A DNA stretch of 64,000 bases from Mucilaginibacter aquatilis (GTDB lineage Bacteria; Bacteroidota; Bacteroidia; Sphingobacteriales; Sphingobacteriaceae). The stretch spans positions 372,001 through 436,000 of the forward strand of contig NZ_WQLA01000004.1 of assembly GCF_009755275.1 (NCBI RefSeq), given 5' to 3'. The notes under the pieces were generated by a model that ran no database searches, was not told the origin of the DNA, and was given only the letters and a program-made list of their open reading frames with translations. The translations under genes were made by a program, and so were the position numbers. Position 1 is the first letter of the stretch. Each line of letters begins with the position of its first letter. Below, in pieces: positions 9,380 through 18,185 of the stretch.

Positions 9380-11317
9380 ATGAAGCGCTTTCTTTTACTT
9401 GTTGCAGCCACTTTCACACTGTTTAACCAGGCGTTCAGCCAGGCGGAATTATCACCCTGGGGAAACATTAATGGCATACGCAAGCAAGGTCATTTGCTCA
9501 AATTTGAAACAGCACTGCAATACATTAAAAGCGATGGTGTACAAATACTAACCACAGCGAGAGAGAGACAAAGACCTGTTTATAGTCGTAACGGCAGTGA
9601 GCAAACCGTTAGAACAAATTTAGATAGCCTGTACTTTGAAGAAACTGTAAGCAGCAATACCGGCACCAAAGCTCGGGTTAATATAAAAATGACCGCCCAC
9701 GCCGATACCAATTTTGTGGGTGCGTTTTTTATTGTTAAGCTTCCGCTACCAATAACCAACTCTCTAAATCTCCAATTAATTGGGGAAAGTAAAATTGTTG
9801 ACCCCGCCTCGCTCAACACCTCCCCTATTAAAAATCTAACTGCTATCAAGGCTAAAGGCTTTGAATTAAAAGATGTGCTGTTAAATCTTAAAGTTGAAAG
9901 CACCGAGCAGGATTCAATATTTATACGTAAAGATGAAAATACCGGTGAGGTGTTAGTTTACTTTACTTTAAGAGAAGCACAAATAAAAAAAGGAGAGGTA
10001 ATTCAGAAAAGCTTTGATATTGAGGCTTCGGGTGAAATTGATAGAAAACCTGCCGAAATTAAAATAAATACCCAGCAGCAAGGGCGTAGCTTTGATGGAC
10101 TTGGAGGAAATTTCAGATTGCAAAACCCTACTACCGACCCTCTGGTTATTGACTACAGTTTAAATAACCTCCGCCTGGCCTGGGGCCGTGTTGAGATGCC
10201 TTGGAGGTACTGGCAACCTGTAAAAGATAACAACCCTTTAGATGCCGCCCGGCAAAACCAGTTACCTTCACAAGTTACAGACGCCATGCAAATGGCACAA
10301 CGACTTAATAAACTGGGTATACCCGTAATTGTTTCGGCATGGTCGGCGCCTGATTGGGCAATTGAGGGTACCTACAATGAAGGCTTCGTAAACGGTATAT
10401 GGGGTAATCCTTTGCGAAAAGATGTAATGACGGACATTTACCGATCACTTACACGTTACCTGACCTACCTAAAGGATAATTACGGTGTTGAAGCCAGGTA
10501 TTTTTCGTTCAATGAATCAGACTTAGGAATAAATGTGCGCATGACGGCAACTGAGCATGCTGAGTTTATTAAAGGCTTTGGCGCTTACCTGGATAGCAAA
10601 GGAATAAAAACAAAGCTACTACTGGGTGACAATTCAGATGCTAACAGCTGGTCATTTTTAAATGCAGCAATGAGCGATGCAGCAGCAAAACCTTACATTG
10701 GAGCAGTATCATTCCATTCATGGAGAGGTTGGGAAACCGAAACTTTAAAAAAGTGGGCCGATGCTTCCACTCAATTACATGTACCTTTGTTAGTAAGCGA
10801 AGGTAGTATTGATGCTTCTGCATGGCAATATCCTGTTATTTTCCAGGAACCGTGGTACGCCATAGATGAGATTAATTTGTATTTAAGGCTGTTAAATATT
10901 TGCCAGCCTGCCTCAATTTTACAATGGCAACTAACGGCCGACTATTCCCCGCTTGCCGGTGGAGGTATATTTGGCGACAATAGCCCTCTCCGTCCTACGC
11001 AACGCTTCTGGAACTTAAAGCAACTTTCCTCAACACCTAAAAGTGTATTTGCCTTACCTGCTACAAGTAACAACGAAAACATAACGTGTGCAGCCCTGGG
11101 TAGTAGTAGCACCAACGTATATGCGCTGCATTTAGTAAATAACGGAGCCGAAAGGGTTGTAACCGTAACCGGCTTGCCTAACAAATTGCTGAAGTTTAAA
11201 GTGACGGTTACCAATGCAGAGAATAACGCAAAAGAGTTGGGCACTAAAAAGTCCTCTAACGGCCAAATTCAATTTAAGATTCCGGCACGAAGTTTTGTTA
11301 CCCTTTCAAGTGAGTAA
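9380..11317 (+). CDS. Secreted glycoside hydrolase, GH30-like
   Basis: Predicted exported hydrolase of 645 residues. I start it at the ATG at 9380, which begins a clear signal peptide (basic MKRF, hydrophobic core, cleavage after AFSQA); the frame stays open upstream to 9317 but that extension would bury the signal. An N-terminal beta domain (about 25-230) precedes a TIM-barrel domain starting with FDGLGGNFR. The clan GH-A residues are visible: Asn378-Glu379 as acid/base (FNES) and Glu474 as nucleophile (VSEGS). A C-terminal beta-sandwich follows. Placed last in the sugar-acid operon, it may release the imported sugar (acid) from a polymer or glycoside. GH30 is my best family guess; a close clan-A relative is possible. 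Confidence 0.75.
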   Translation: MKRFLLLVAATFTLFNQAFSQAELSPWGNINGIRKQGHLLKFETALQYIKSDGVQILTTARERQRPVYSRNGSEQTVRTNLDSLYFEETVSSNTGTKARVNIKMTAHADTNFVGAFFIVKLPLPITNSLNLQLIGESKIVDPASLNTSPIKNLTAIKAKGFELKDVLLNLKVESTEQDSIFIRKDENTGEVLVYFTLREAQIKKGEVIQKSFDIEASGEIDRKPAEIKINTQQQGRSFDGLGGNFRLQNPTTDPLVIDYSLNNLRLAWGRVEMPWRYWQPVKDNNPLDAARQNQLPSQVTDAMQMAQRLNKLGIPVIVSAWSAPDWAIEGTYNEGFVNGIWGNPLRKDVMTDIYRSLTRYLTYLKDNYGVEARYFSFNESDLGINVRMTATEHAEFIKGFGAYLDSKGIKTKLLLGDNSDANSWSFLNAAMSDAAAKPYIGAVSFHSWRGWETETLKKWADASTQLHVPLLVSEGSIDASAWQYPVIFQEPWYAIDEINLYLRLLNICQPASILQWQLTADYSPLAGGGIFGDNSPLRPTQRFWNLKQLSSTPKSVFALPATSNNENITCAALGSSSTNVYALHLVNNGAERVVTVTGLPNKLLKFKVTVTNAENNAKELGTKKSSNGQIQFKIPARSFVTLSSE

Positions 11318-11325
11318 TTACTAAA

Positions 11326-12039
11326 TTAATGCTTTCCCATCGCATATTTCATGCCTGCCAAAAGGTGTTTTAAGAACAAATCATCACTATAAGTTTCAGC
11401 GGTATGCCCCAATGCGGTAGTAAACGCACGCCCGCCATCAAATTCCTGATACCAACTAATTGGATGATTGGCACCGTTGGTTCCACCCGTGTAGCTTTGC
11501 TCGTCCACTGTTAGCACAACAGTTATTTTATCTGATATTCCTTTGAAATTATACCATTCATCTGTTTTGGACCATTTTTCGGGTAAGTGACTTGTAAATG
11601 GATTATTTGATGCTGTTTTAATTAAAGTTGCCTGCTGCACTTTAGGGTGCGTATTGAAATAAGCACCTGTAAGCTGACCATACCAAGGCCAACCATATTC
11701 TGTATCGGTAGCTGCATGAATGCCAACATACCCCTTTCCTGCGTTTATATACTTTTGAAATTCCTTTTGCTGCATGTCGTTAAGCACATCACCTGTTGTG
11801 TTCAAAAAAACAACAGCATCATACTTCTTTAAATTTTTATAGGTAAAGGCAGAGGCATCTGATGTGGTATCAACCTTAAATTTATTTTCATCACCAAGCT
11901 TTTGAATTGCGGCAATACCCGCGCCTATGGACTGGTGTTTAAAGCCGGCAGTTTTAAAAAATACAAGTACCTTACTTTTGGCAATTGATGCTGTGCAAAT
12001 GAAAATTTGGAGAACAATAACGAAATATTTGAGAGGCAT
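11326..12039 (-). CDS. ThuA-domain protein (trehalose utilization-like)
   Basis: A 237-residue protein with an N-terminal signal peptide (about 1-19) followed by a single ThuA domain, a glutamine-amidotransferase-like fold: VLVFFKTAGFKHQSI near 25, YDAVVFLNTTGDVL, GKGYVGIHAATDTE near 103-116, and a C-terminal HTAETYSDDLFLKHLLAGMKYAMG segment. Members act in carbohydrate metabolism, with disputed roles in disaccharide or sugar-lactone conversion. It converges on the GH30-like gene with only eight bases between stops. Predicted periplasmic. Function beyond the fold is unknown. Confidence 0.88.
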   Translation of the reverse strand: MPLKYFVIVLQIFICTASIAKSKVLVFFKTAGFKHQSIGAGIAAIQKLGDENKFKVDTTSDASAFTYKNLKKYDAVVFLNTTGDVLNDMQQKEFQKYINAGKGYVGIHAATDTEYGWPWYGQLTGAYFNTHPKVQQATLIKTASNNPFTSHLPEKWSKTDEWYNFKGISDKITVVLTVDEQSYTGGTNGANHPISWYQEFDGGRAFTTALGHTAETYSDDLFLKHLLAGMKYAMGKH

Positions 12040-12096
12040 AAATGGAATTGGTTTTAGGCTAAGCTAACAAATACATATTGTTTTCAAATCCTTTAA

Positions 12097-12132
12097 AATA
12101 AAAAAAGCCTCGGTGAAAATTCATCCGGGGCT
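12097..12132 (-). terminator. Terminator of the ankyrin operon
   Basis: On the minus strand a hairpin AGCC-CGG-TGA / TCA-CCG-GGCT with small mismatches (12106-12132) is followed by a run of T (12097-12105). It lies 22 bases after the last ankyrin gene and before the ThuA gene, separating the two transcripts. Confidence 0.75.
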
Positions 12133-12153
12133 TGTATATGGTATTCATAGTTA

Positions 12154-13119
12154 TCAGCCTGCAGCTAATAACTGCTCCAGTATTTCTGTATAACCGCGCT
12201 CGCTTGCAAAGTCCATAGCGCTGCGGCCGTCATTATCAACAGCAGCAATTTCGGCATTATTTTCAATTAACATTGAGGTAAAATCATTAAACCCGCATTG
12301 AGCGGCAACTATCAACGGGGTTTCGCTAAAGCTGTTGCGCGAATTGATTTCGGCACCGTTTTGCAACAGTAATTTTCCTAGGTGATGATTGCCGATGCCT
12401 GCAGCATAATGTAACGCCGAGTTGCCGTTATGCAAGTGTAAATTAACATCGGCACCATGCTTAACCAGTAACTCAACTATGTGCATATTGGAGTTGTTAA
12501 CCGCAAGTATAAGCGCGCTAACACCGTTGTTGTTCAACTCATTTACGCCTGCATTCGATATTTTAAGCAATGAGGCTACAGTTTCGCTATGATTATTGTA
12601 AACCGCTTGGTGCAGTGGTGTATTTCCGTTATCATCTTTTTGCCCGGCATTCTCTAAACTCAAAGCGTTGACCAGCTCACGCATACCATTAGCCGTAGCA
12701 TGATCAAATATGTTGTAGCCGCCGTTATCTTTTACAGATGTATCTGCACCCAACGTTATTAAGTATAAAGCGGTCTCAGTTTTTTGTGCCAGCACCGCAT
12801 AGAAAACAGGTGTTTGGCCGTAATTATTGGCAGCGTTAACGTCGGCACCAGCTTCAATAAGTTGTTTCAAAATTTCTTTGTTCCCGGTACGGGCCGCCAT
12901 ATGCAACGGTGTTTCGCTGGTGTTGTTAGCTAGGTTTACATCGGCTCCTGCGCTAATCAATGATTTTACAATATCCTTTGCCCCTTTACTGCTTACATAG
13001 TACAAAGGCGTATTACCCAAAGTGTCGCGCTTATCTACATTTATTCCGCCTTTTTTCAAAAACGCTTCAACTATACCCTTTTGTGCATTTTTGCAGGCAT
13101 TTAAAAACATGTTATCCAT
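12154..13119 (-). CDS. Ankyrin-repeat protein
   Basis: A 321-residue protein made almost wholly of ankyrin repeats, about nine units of 33 residues with the consensus G-TPLH/Y-A...G..-IV--LL--GAD(V/I)N (for example TPLHMAARTGNKEILKQLIE near 69-88). No signal peptide or transmembrane segment, so it is probably a cytoplasmic protein-binding scaffold. It follows the larger ankyrin gene by only seven bases and should be co-transcribed with it and the TPR-like gene. Partner unknown; the repeats give no enzymatic role. Confidence 0.88.
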   Translation of the reverse strand: MDNMFLNACKNAQKGIVEAFLKKGGINVDKRDTLGNTPLYYVSSKGAKDIVKSLISAGADVNLANNTSETPLHMAARTGNKEILKQLIEAGADVNAANNYGQTPVFYAVLAQKTETALYLITLGADTSVKDNGGYNIFDHATANGMRELVNALSLENAGQKDDNGNTPLHQAVYNNHSETVASLLKISNAGVNELNNNGVSALILAVNNSNMHIVELLVKHGADVNLHLHNGNSALHYAAGIGNHHLGKLLLQNGAEINSRNSFSETPLIVAAQCGFNDFTSMLIENNAEIAAVDNDGRSAMDFASERGYTEILEQLLAAG

Positions 13120-13126
13120 AAATAGC

Positions 13127-14566
13127 TTATATAGTTGCGGTTAATAATAGTTTTACTACAGCCTCATTGTTATTATTCACAGCAATATCCATAGCCGTTT
13201 GTCCGGCATTGTTTACATTTTCAACAACCGACGATTCGGCGTCAAGCAATAATTCAGTTATCATTTTTGCAGATGCCTTATCAGAGTTTGCTGCGGCATA
13301 CATTAAAGCGGTAAATCCTGTACTGTCAACATACTTTGCATCGGCTCCATTATCAAGTAAAAGCTCGGCTATATTATATTTTGACTCGTTACCACGGGCT
13401 GCAAAACTCATCAGAGGTGTTTTACCAAGCAAATCTGGCTTGTTGACATTACAACCGGCTTCAACAAGTATTTCAGCCAGCTTGTTGTTCAAGTCGGCAA
13501 GATAGCCTAATGAGCAAACTAAACCTAAAGCAGTATCGCCGTTAGCGTTGATTTCCGCATCTTTATCAAGTCCATTGTCAATAAGCCTTTGTAAAATAAG
13601 AGCAATATCCTTTAGGTCTTTGCTCATACCACGGCCAAAATTGCTAATACCTTTTGCTATCAGGTAAAAAACTGCTGTTTCACCTGTGCCTATTTTGTAG
13701 TTAACGTCGGCGCCTCCACTCAGCAATAGCTCAACCATGGGTAAAGATGGATATTCGCAGGCAAGCATCAAGGCAGTTCGTTTATGATAGTCTGACACTT
13801 CGTTTAAGTCAGCTCCTGATGAAATGATAGCTTCAGCAGCCTGTATATCTCGGTTAAGTACAGCCTCATGAATGGTCATTCCACCGGTTTGCAAATCACT
13901 TTCATCACCCGATAAAATAGCTGCAATTTCTTTAACGCCGCTTCGCTGCGCATAAGTTAATGGTGTTACTTCAAATATATCCCTATCTTCAATATCAATC
14001 CCACCACTTTCAACAAGTATTTTTACGGTTTTCGCAGCTCCTTCAACAGCTCCGGGTATCGATTTACGATGCACCAACTTATCGCAAATAAGATGTAAAA
14101 GGTTCTTTCCTTCCTCGGCAGTGGCATTCATTTTAATTCCTGCATCAGCCATTGCTTGTATAAACGGATACATGTATACCAAACCGGCATCTAAATATGC
14201 CACTTTCCCCGAGTCATTTTTTTTCTTTGGGTTAACGCCTGCCTTAATTAAAGCATTTGCAGTATTATAAATTTGTTGCGCTTTAGCATCTATTGCTGCT
14301 GCATTTAAATCAAAACGGGTGGTGGTTATGGCATGCAATGGGGTATTGCCATATTTGTCGGCAGTTGGCTGCAACCCTTTAGCCATTAAAAAATTCACCG
14401 CATTTTCATCAGTAAAACGTGCAGCTAAATGATATAAGTTTTCTTCTGTGTCGCTCTTGACATCAACTTGCTGTAATGCCTCATACATCCCGGCAATGTC
14501 TACACTGGGCTGACCCCCAATCATATTCCGATGATAGGCATCTCGTATCTGATTATATTCATTCAT
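13127..14566 (-). CDS. Large ankyrin-repeat protein
   Basis: A 479-residue protein with ankyrin repeats spread over nearly the full length, several with longer inter-repeat loops than in the neighbour (LLHLICDKLV, TPLTYAQRSGVKEIAAIL, TALMLACEYPSLPMVELLLSGG, TPLMSFAARGNESKYNIAELL). I begin it at the ATG at 14566 rather than the TTG three codons upstream; this ATG overlaps the end of the upstream TPR-like gene by eight bases, indicating translational coupling. No export signal. Probably a protein-interaction module working with its two operon neighbours; function unknown. Confidence 0.85.
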   Translation of the reverse strand: MNEYNQIRDAYHRNMIGGQPSVDIAGMYEALQQVDVKSDTEENLYHLAARFTDENAVNFLMAKGLQPTADKYGNTPLHAITTTRFDLNAAAIDAKAQQIYNTANALIKAGVNPKKKNDSGKVAYLDAGLVYMYPFIQAMADAGIKMNATAEEGKNLLHLICDKLVHRKSIPGAVEGAAKTVKILVESGGIDIEDRDIFEVTPLTYAQRSGVKEIAAILSGDESDLQTGGMTIHEAVLNRDIQAAEAIISSGADLNEVSDYHKRTALMLACEYPSLPMVELLLSGGADVNYKIGTGETAVFYLIAKGISNFGRGMSKDLKDIALILQRLIDNGLDKDAEINANGDTALGLVCSLGYLADLNNKLAEILVEAGCNVNKPDLLGKTPLMSFAARGNESKYNIAELLLDNGADAKYVDSTGFTALMYAAANSDKASAKMITELLLDAESSVVENVNNAGQTAMDIAVNNNNEAVVKLLLTATI

Positions 14567-15062
14567 TATTATCAAGTATATTATGAGCTATTTGCAAAGC
14601 ATTGTCAATGTTGCGATATTTTTTGAATTGAATATGGCTTGCGGTTTCTACAACACGGTTCCACTCGCCTAGCTCTAACCAACAATCAGTTTTTAACCTT
14701 ACAACAGCATCTTTAAATCTTTCGGTAAAAAGCGAGACGTATTTGGTATCAACAGCAATCAAATGATCATCAGTTTGATTTTGAGCGTTCACAATTGACT
14801 GGTAATTTGCGTCGGTTTGATGATGTAGGCTTGGTTTGTTTTGCAGTGTTGCAAGCGCCCTATCAAGGCTTATCAGTGCATCCTTATAGTTTTTACTACC
14901 AAAAAGACAAAGAGCCGTATTAAAATGAGTAGAAGTAATATGATCCGGTTCTGTTTTCAATAATTGGTAAGCTTCACTAAACCGGCCTTTATCAATAAGC
15001 CTTACTATAAAGTCTTCTTGACTTTGCTGTTGTATTTGCGAATTATTTGCACCTAAAAGCAT
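14559..15062 (-). CDS. TPR-like hypothetical protein
   Basis: A 167-residue protein, start taken at the ATG at 15062 (an in-frame TTG lies further upstream). Two helix-turn-helix hairpins resembling tetratricopeptide repeats are visible (GRFSEAYQLLKTEPDHI and FNTALCLFGSKNYKDALISLDRAL), followed by helical sequence ending in NALQIAHNILDNNE. It heads the ankyrin operon and overlaps the next gene by eight bases. No signal peptide is clear, although the first residues are mildly hydrophobic. I recognise no specific family. Confidence 0.65.
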   Translation of the reverse strand: MLLGANNSQIQQQSQEDFIVRLIDKGRFSEAYQLLKTEPDHITSTHFNTALCLFGSKNYKDALISLDRALATLQNKPSLHHQTDANYQSIVNAQNQTDDHLIAVDTKYVSLFTERFKDAVVRLKTDCWLELGEWNRVVETASHIQFKKYRNIDNALQIAHNILDNNE

Positions 15063-15218
15063 AACTAACCAATTAACAAACAATAAAACGATTGTTTTTT
15101 CGACTTATTGGATAAATGTTAAAAACATGCAGTTTGAGGTATAGAAACCACTGTCTCTTTGTAAACTTTTATGAGTTTACAAAGCGCTAATGATACTTAA
15201 AAAGATATTCGACCTGGT

Positions 15219-17705
15219 TTAATATGGGTCTACATCTGGTTGTACAATGCAACCCTTACTTAACGGAGTGGTTTGAAATTGAACAATAATGTCGCGTATC
15301 ACCGACTTTACCTTCACAATTGAAACACCATCCTTTTCAAACTTAAGCATGATGCTTTTGATGTAAAAATTGCGAATGCGGCCTACCAACGGATATTCAG
15401 GACCAATTACACGGTCGCCGAAATGTTTACGCAATTCAATCGCCAAATATTCGGCCTGCTGATATAGCTTATCAGCATCTTTATGTTTTATATCCAGGTT
15501 TATAATTCGGTAGAACGGAGGATATTTGAAGTTTTTCCGCTCATCAATTTCTGTGAGGTACAAGTCCTTATAATCATTACGTATAACCTGATCAATTACC
15601 CGGTGCTGCGGGTTATAGGTTTGTATAACTACCTTACCCTGCTTACCACGCCTGCCGGCACGGCCGCTTACTTGGGCCAGCATTTGATAGCTGCGCTCAT
15701 TAGCCCGGTAGTCAGGATATTTCAACAAGCTATCAGCATTTATAATTCCAATAACTGTTACATCAGCAAAGTCAAGGCCTTTGGCTACCATTTGCGTGCC
15801 CACTAAAATATCAATTCGCTTCTCCTCTAAATCATTTAACAAATTTTGATACGCGTTGCGGGCACGCGTGGTATCTAAATCCATTCGGGCTATGCGGCTA
15901 TCAGGAATCAATACCTGTAAATCATCTTCAATTTTTTCAGTTCCAAAGCCTTTATACTCCAAATGTGTTGAACCACATGCAGGACAAACATTGATATTAT
16001 CTTCTTTATAGCCACAGTAATGACAATGCAGGTGACTACTGCTTTTATGATAGGTTAAGCTAACATCACAGTTAATACACTTAGGGGTAAAGGCGCATAC
16101 GCGGCATATGAGTACCGGAGCATACCCCCTTCTGTTCTGGAACAGTATTACCTGCTCCTTATTACTAAGTGCAGTTTGTATATCGGTCATCAGCACACTG
16201 GTAAAGTGCGACTGAATCACTTTGCGTTTTATTTCCTCTGCAATACTTACTACCTCTATTTCAGGCAAGCTTACGCCGCCAAATCTCTCTGTTAATTCGG
16301 TAAGTCCGTACTTACCTGTACGTGCATTAAAATAGGATTCGAATGATGGCGTGGCCGATCCTAATATGACCTTTGCCTGATATTTTCCCGCAAGGTAGAT
16401 AGCCGCATCGCGGGCATTGTATCGTGGTGCCGGGTCAAACTGCTTATAAGATGTTTCATGTTCCTCGTCTACGATAACTAACCCTAAATCATCAAACGGC
16501 AAAAAAACTGATGACCGGGCACCAAGCACCACTTTGTATTCATGATTAAGCACTTTTTGCCAAACTTCAACACGTTCGTTGTCGCTAAAACGCGAGTGGT
16601 ATACGCCTATGTCATTGCCGAAGTATTTGCGCAGCCTTTCAATAACGTGGGTGGTGAGTGCAATTTCAGGTAAAAGATAAAGCACTTGTTTACCGTTGTG
16701 CAAAGCCTCTTCAACCAACCTAATGTAAAGCTCGGTTTTGCCTGATGATGTTACCCCATGCAGTAACACCACATCTTTTTGAATAAAGTGATCTCTTATC
16801 TCATCAAGGGCATTGGATTGCGCGGGGCTTAGTTCAAAGTTTGCCCCCATTTCAAATTCATCGTAATACAAGCGGCTTACATTTCGCTCCTCAATTATGA
16901 ATACCTCTTTTTCACTCAAAGCCTTCAACACTGCTGCGCTTACACCACTTTCTTCCATCAAATCATTTTTTGATACTAATGATTGATTTCTTGACAGCTT
17001 TAAGTATGCTAGTAGAGCATCTGCCTGCTTAGGTGCGCGGCGTTCCAATTCTACAAAAAGTTCGCGCCGCATATCAGCTTCGTTATAAAGCGGATTAAGT
17101 TTTATGTAGCTGCGTTTACGTGGCTTATAACGTTCACTTACCTCCTCGCTGATATGAATGATGTTTTTATCAAACATTGATTTAAGCACGGGCATTACAA
17201 TTTTTTGCCCCAAAAGCTTAACAATATCACTTACAGATAAAATTGGCTGTATATCAAGTGCATCAACAATGAGGTATTCTTTATCATGCAACAAAGAGCG
17301 GTCAAAATTGCCATCGGGGTTAAGCATAATGCGGGTTTCACTCGCCAGCTTAAGCGCAGCGGGTAACGCAGCAGCCATTACCTCTCCGGTATTACACAGG
17401 TAGTAATCAGCCAGCCACTTCCAGAAATCTAATTGCTGTGATGTTACCACCGGACGGTCGTCTAAAACCTCCATCAGGTATTTAGCTTCGTATTTCTCAG
17501 GTGCAATGGTGGTAATTTCGTCAATTACGGCAGTGTAAAGCTTGCTTTTACCAAATTGTACCACTACCCTTTTACCAACAGCTACCACATTATTTAGCTC
17601 AAAGGGCACACGGTAGGTATATAACCGCGATATAGCAAGCGGTAATATTACGTTTACAAAGAGGGTAACTCTATCGGTTGATTGATTTTCAGCAAATTCG
17701 AGCAT
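15219..17705 (-). CDS. priA: Primosomal protein N' (replication restart helicase PriA)
   Basis: Superfamily 2 DNA helicase that reloads the replisome at stalled forks. Of 828 residues, the N-terminal 3'-binding domain starts near FVNVILPLAISRLYTYRVP; the helicase core carries Walker A GVTSSGKTELY and the DEEH box; the zinc-binding insertion has eight cysteines in four CxxC-type pairs; the C-terminal helicase half has the GTQMVAKGLDF and QVSGRAGR motifs. All key motifs are intact and length matches Bacteroidetes homologues. It begins one base after the DUF423 gene ends, so both share a transcript. Confidence 0.97.
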   Translation of the reverse strand: MLEFAENQSTDRVTLFVNVILPLAISRLYTYRVPFELNNVVAVGKRVVVQFGKSKLYTAVIDEITTIAPEKYEAKYLMEVLDDRPVVTSQQLDFWKWLADYYLCNTGEVMAAALPAALKLASETRIMLNPDGNFDRSLLHDKEYLIVDALDIQPILSVSDIVKLLGQKIVMPVLKSMFDKNIIHISEEVSERYKPRKRSYIKLNPLYNEADMRRELFVELERRAPKQADALLAYLKLSRNQSLVSKNDLMEESGVSAAVLKALSEKEVFIIEERNVSRLYYDEFEMGANFELSPAQSNALDEIRDHFIQKDVVLLHGVTSSGKTELYIRLVEEALHNGKQVLYLLPEIALTTHVIERLRKYFGNDIGVYHSRFSDNERVEVWQKVLNHEYKVVLGARSSVFLPFDDLGLVIVDEEHETSYKQFDPAPRYNARDAAIYLAGKYQAKVILGSATPSFESYFNARTGKYGLTELTERFGGVSLPEIEVVSIAEEIKRKVIQSHFTSVLMTDIQTALSNKEQVILFQNRRGYAPVLICRVCAFTPKCINCDVSLTYHKSSSHLHCHYCGYKEDNINVCPACGSTHLEYKGFGTEKIEDDLQVLIPDSRIARMDLDTTRARNAYQNLLNDLEEKRIDILVGTQMVAKGLDFADVTVIGIINADSLLKYPDYRANERSYQMLAQVSGRAGRRGKQGKVVIQTYNPQHRVIDQVIRNDYKDLYLTEIDERKNFKYPPFYRIINLDIKHKDADKLYQQAEYLAIELRKHFGDRVIGPEYPLVGRIRNFYIKSIMLKFEKDGVSIVKVKSVIRDIIVQFQTTPLSKGCIVQPDVDPY

Positions 17706-17706
17706 A

Positions 17707-18096
17707 TTACACTTTACCCTTCAAAGCAGACAAAAGCAGGGTGAACCAGCCGGCAATGAATAGCAAGCCGCCAATAGGCGTAATGGGCCCTAAAATGCGT
17801 AGCCAGCTCCACTGTAAAATGTTTCTGCAAGACAATAAATACAACGAACCCGAAAAAAACACTATACCAAATGTAAACAACAAGTAGCCAGCGTAGGTTA
17901 AGTTATTATCGCTTTTATTAAGCGCCGCTAAAGCTAAAAGCGCAAATACATGGTAAAAATTATATTGAACAGCGGTGCCCCAAACCTGCAATTGCTGCGG
18001 TTCGAGCTTTTCTTTAAGCGCGTGAGCACCAAACGCACCGGTTATGACTGCTAACATGCCGAAAATGGCAGCGGTAATGATTATAGACTTATTCAT
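17707..18096 (-). CDS. DUF423-family membrane protein
   Basis: Small inner-membrane protein of 129 residues with four hydrophobic helices (about 5-22, 45-62, 70-90, 98-122), belonging to the DUF423/YgdD family. The characteristic GAFGAHALKEKL near residues 21-32 and the LGPITPIGGLLFIAGW C-terminal stretch support the call. Function not known. It is immediately upstream of priA and the first gene of that minus-strand unit. Confidence 0.9.
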   Translation of the reverse strand: MNKSIIITAAIFGMLAVITGAFGAHALKEKLEPQQLQVWGTAVQYNFYHVFALLALAALNKSDNNLTYAGYLLFTFGIVFFSGSLYLLSCRNILQWSWLRILGPITPIGGLLFIAGWFTLLLSALKGKV

Positions 18097-18185
18097 TTGT
18101 AATTATACAGTTGCTAATGTAACCAATTGCAAGTATTACTTTATTGGCATAAGGTAAAAATCTACATTTGCCTAATTCAAAATAT

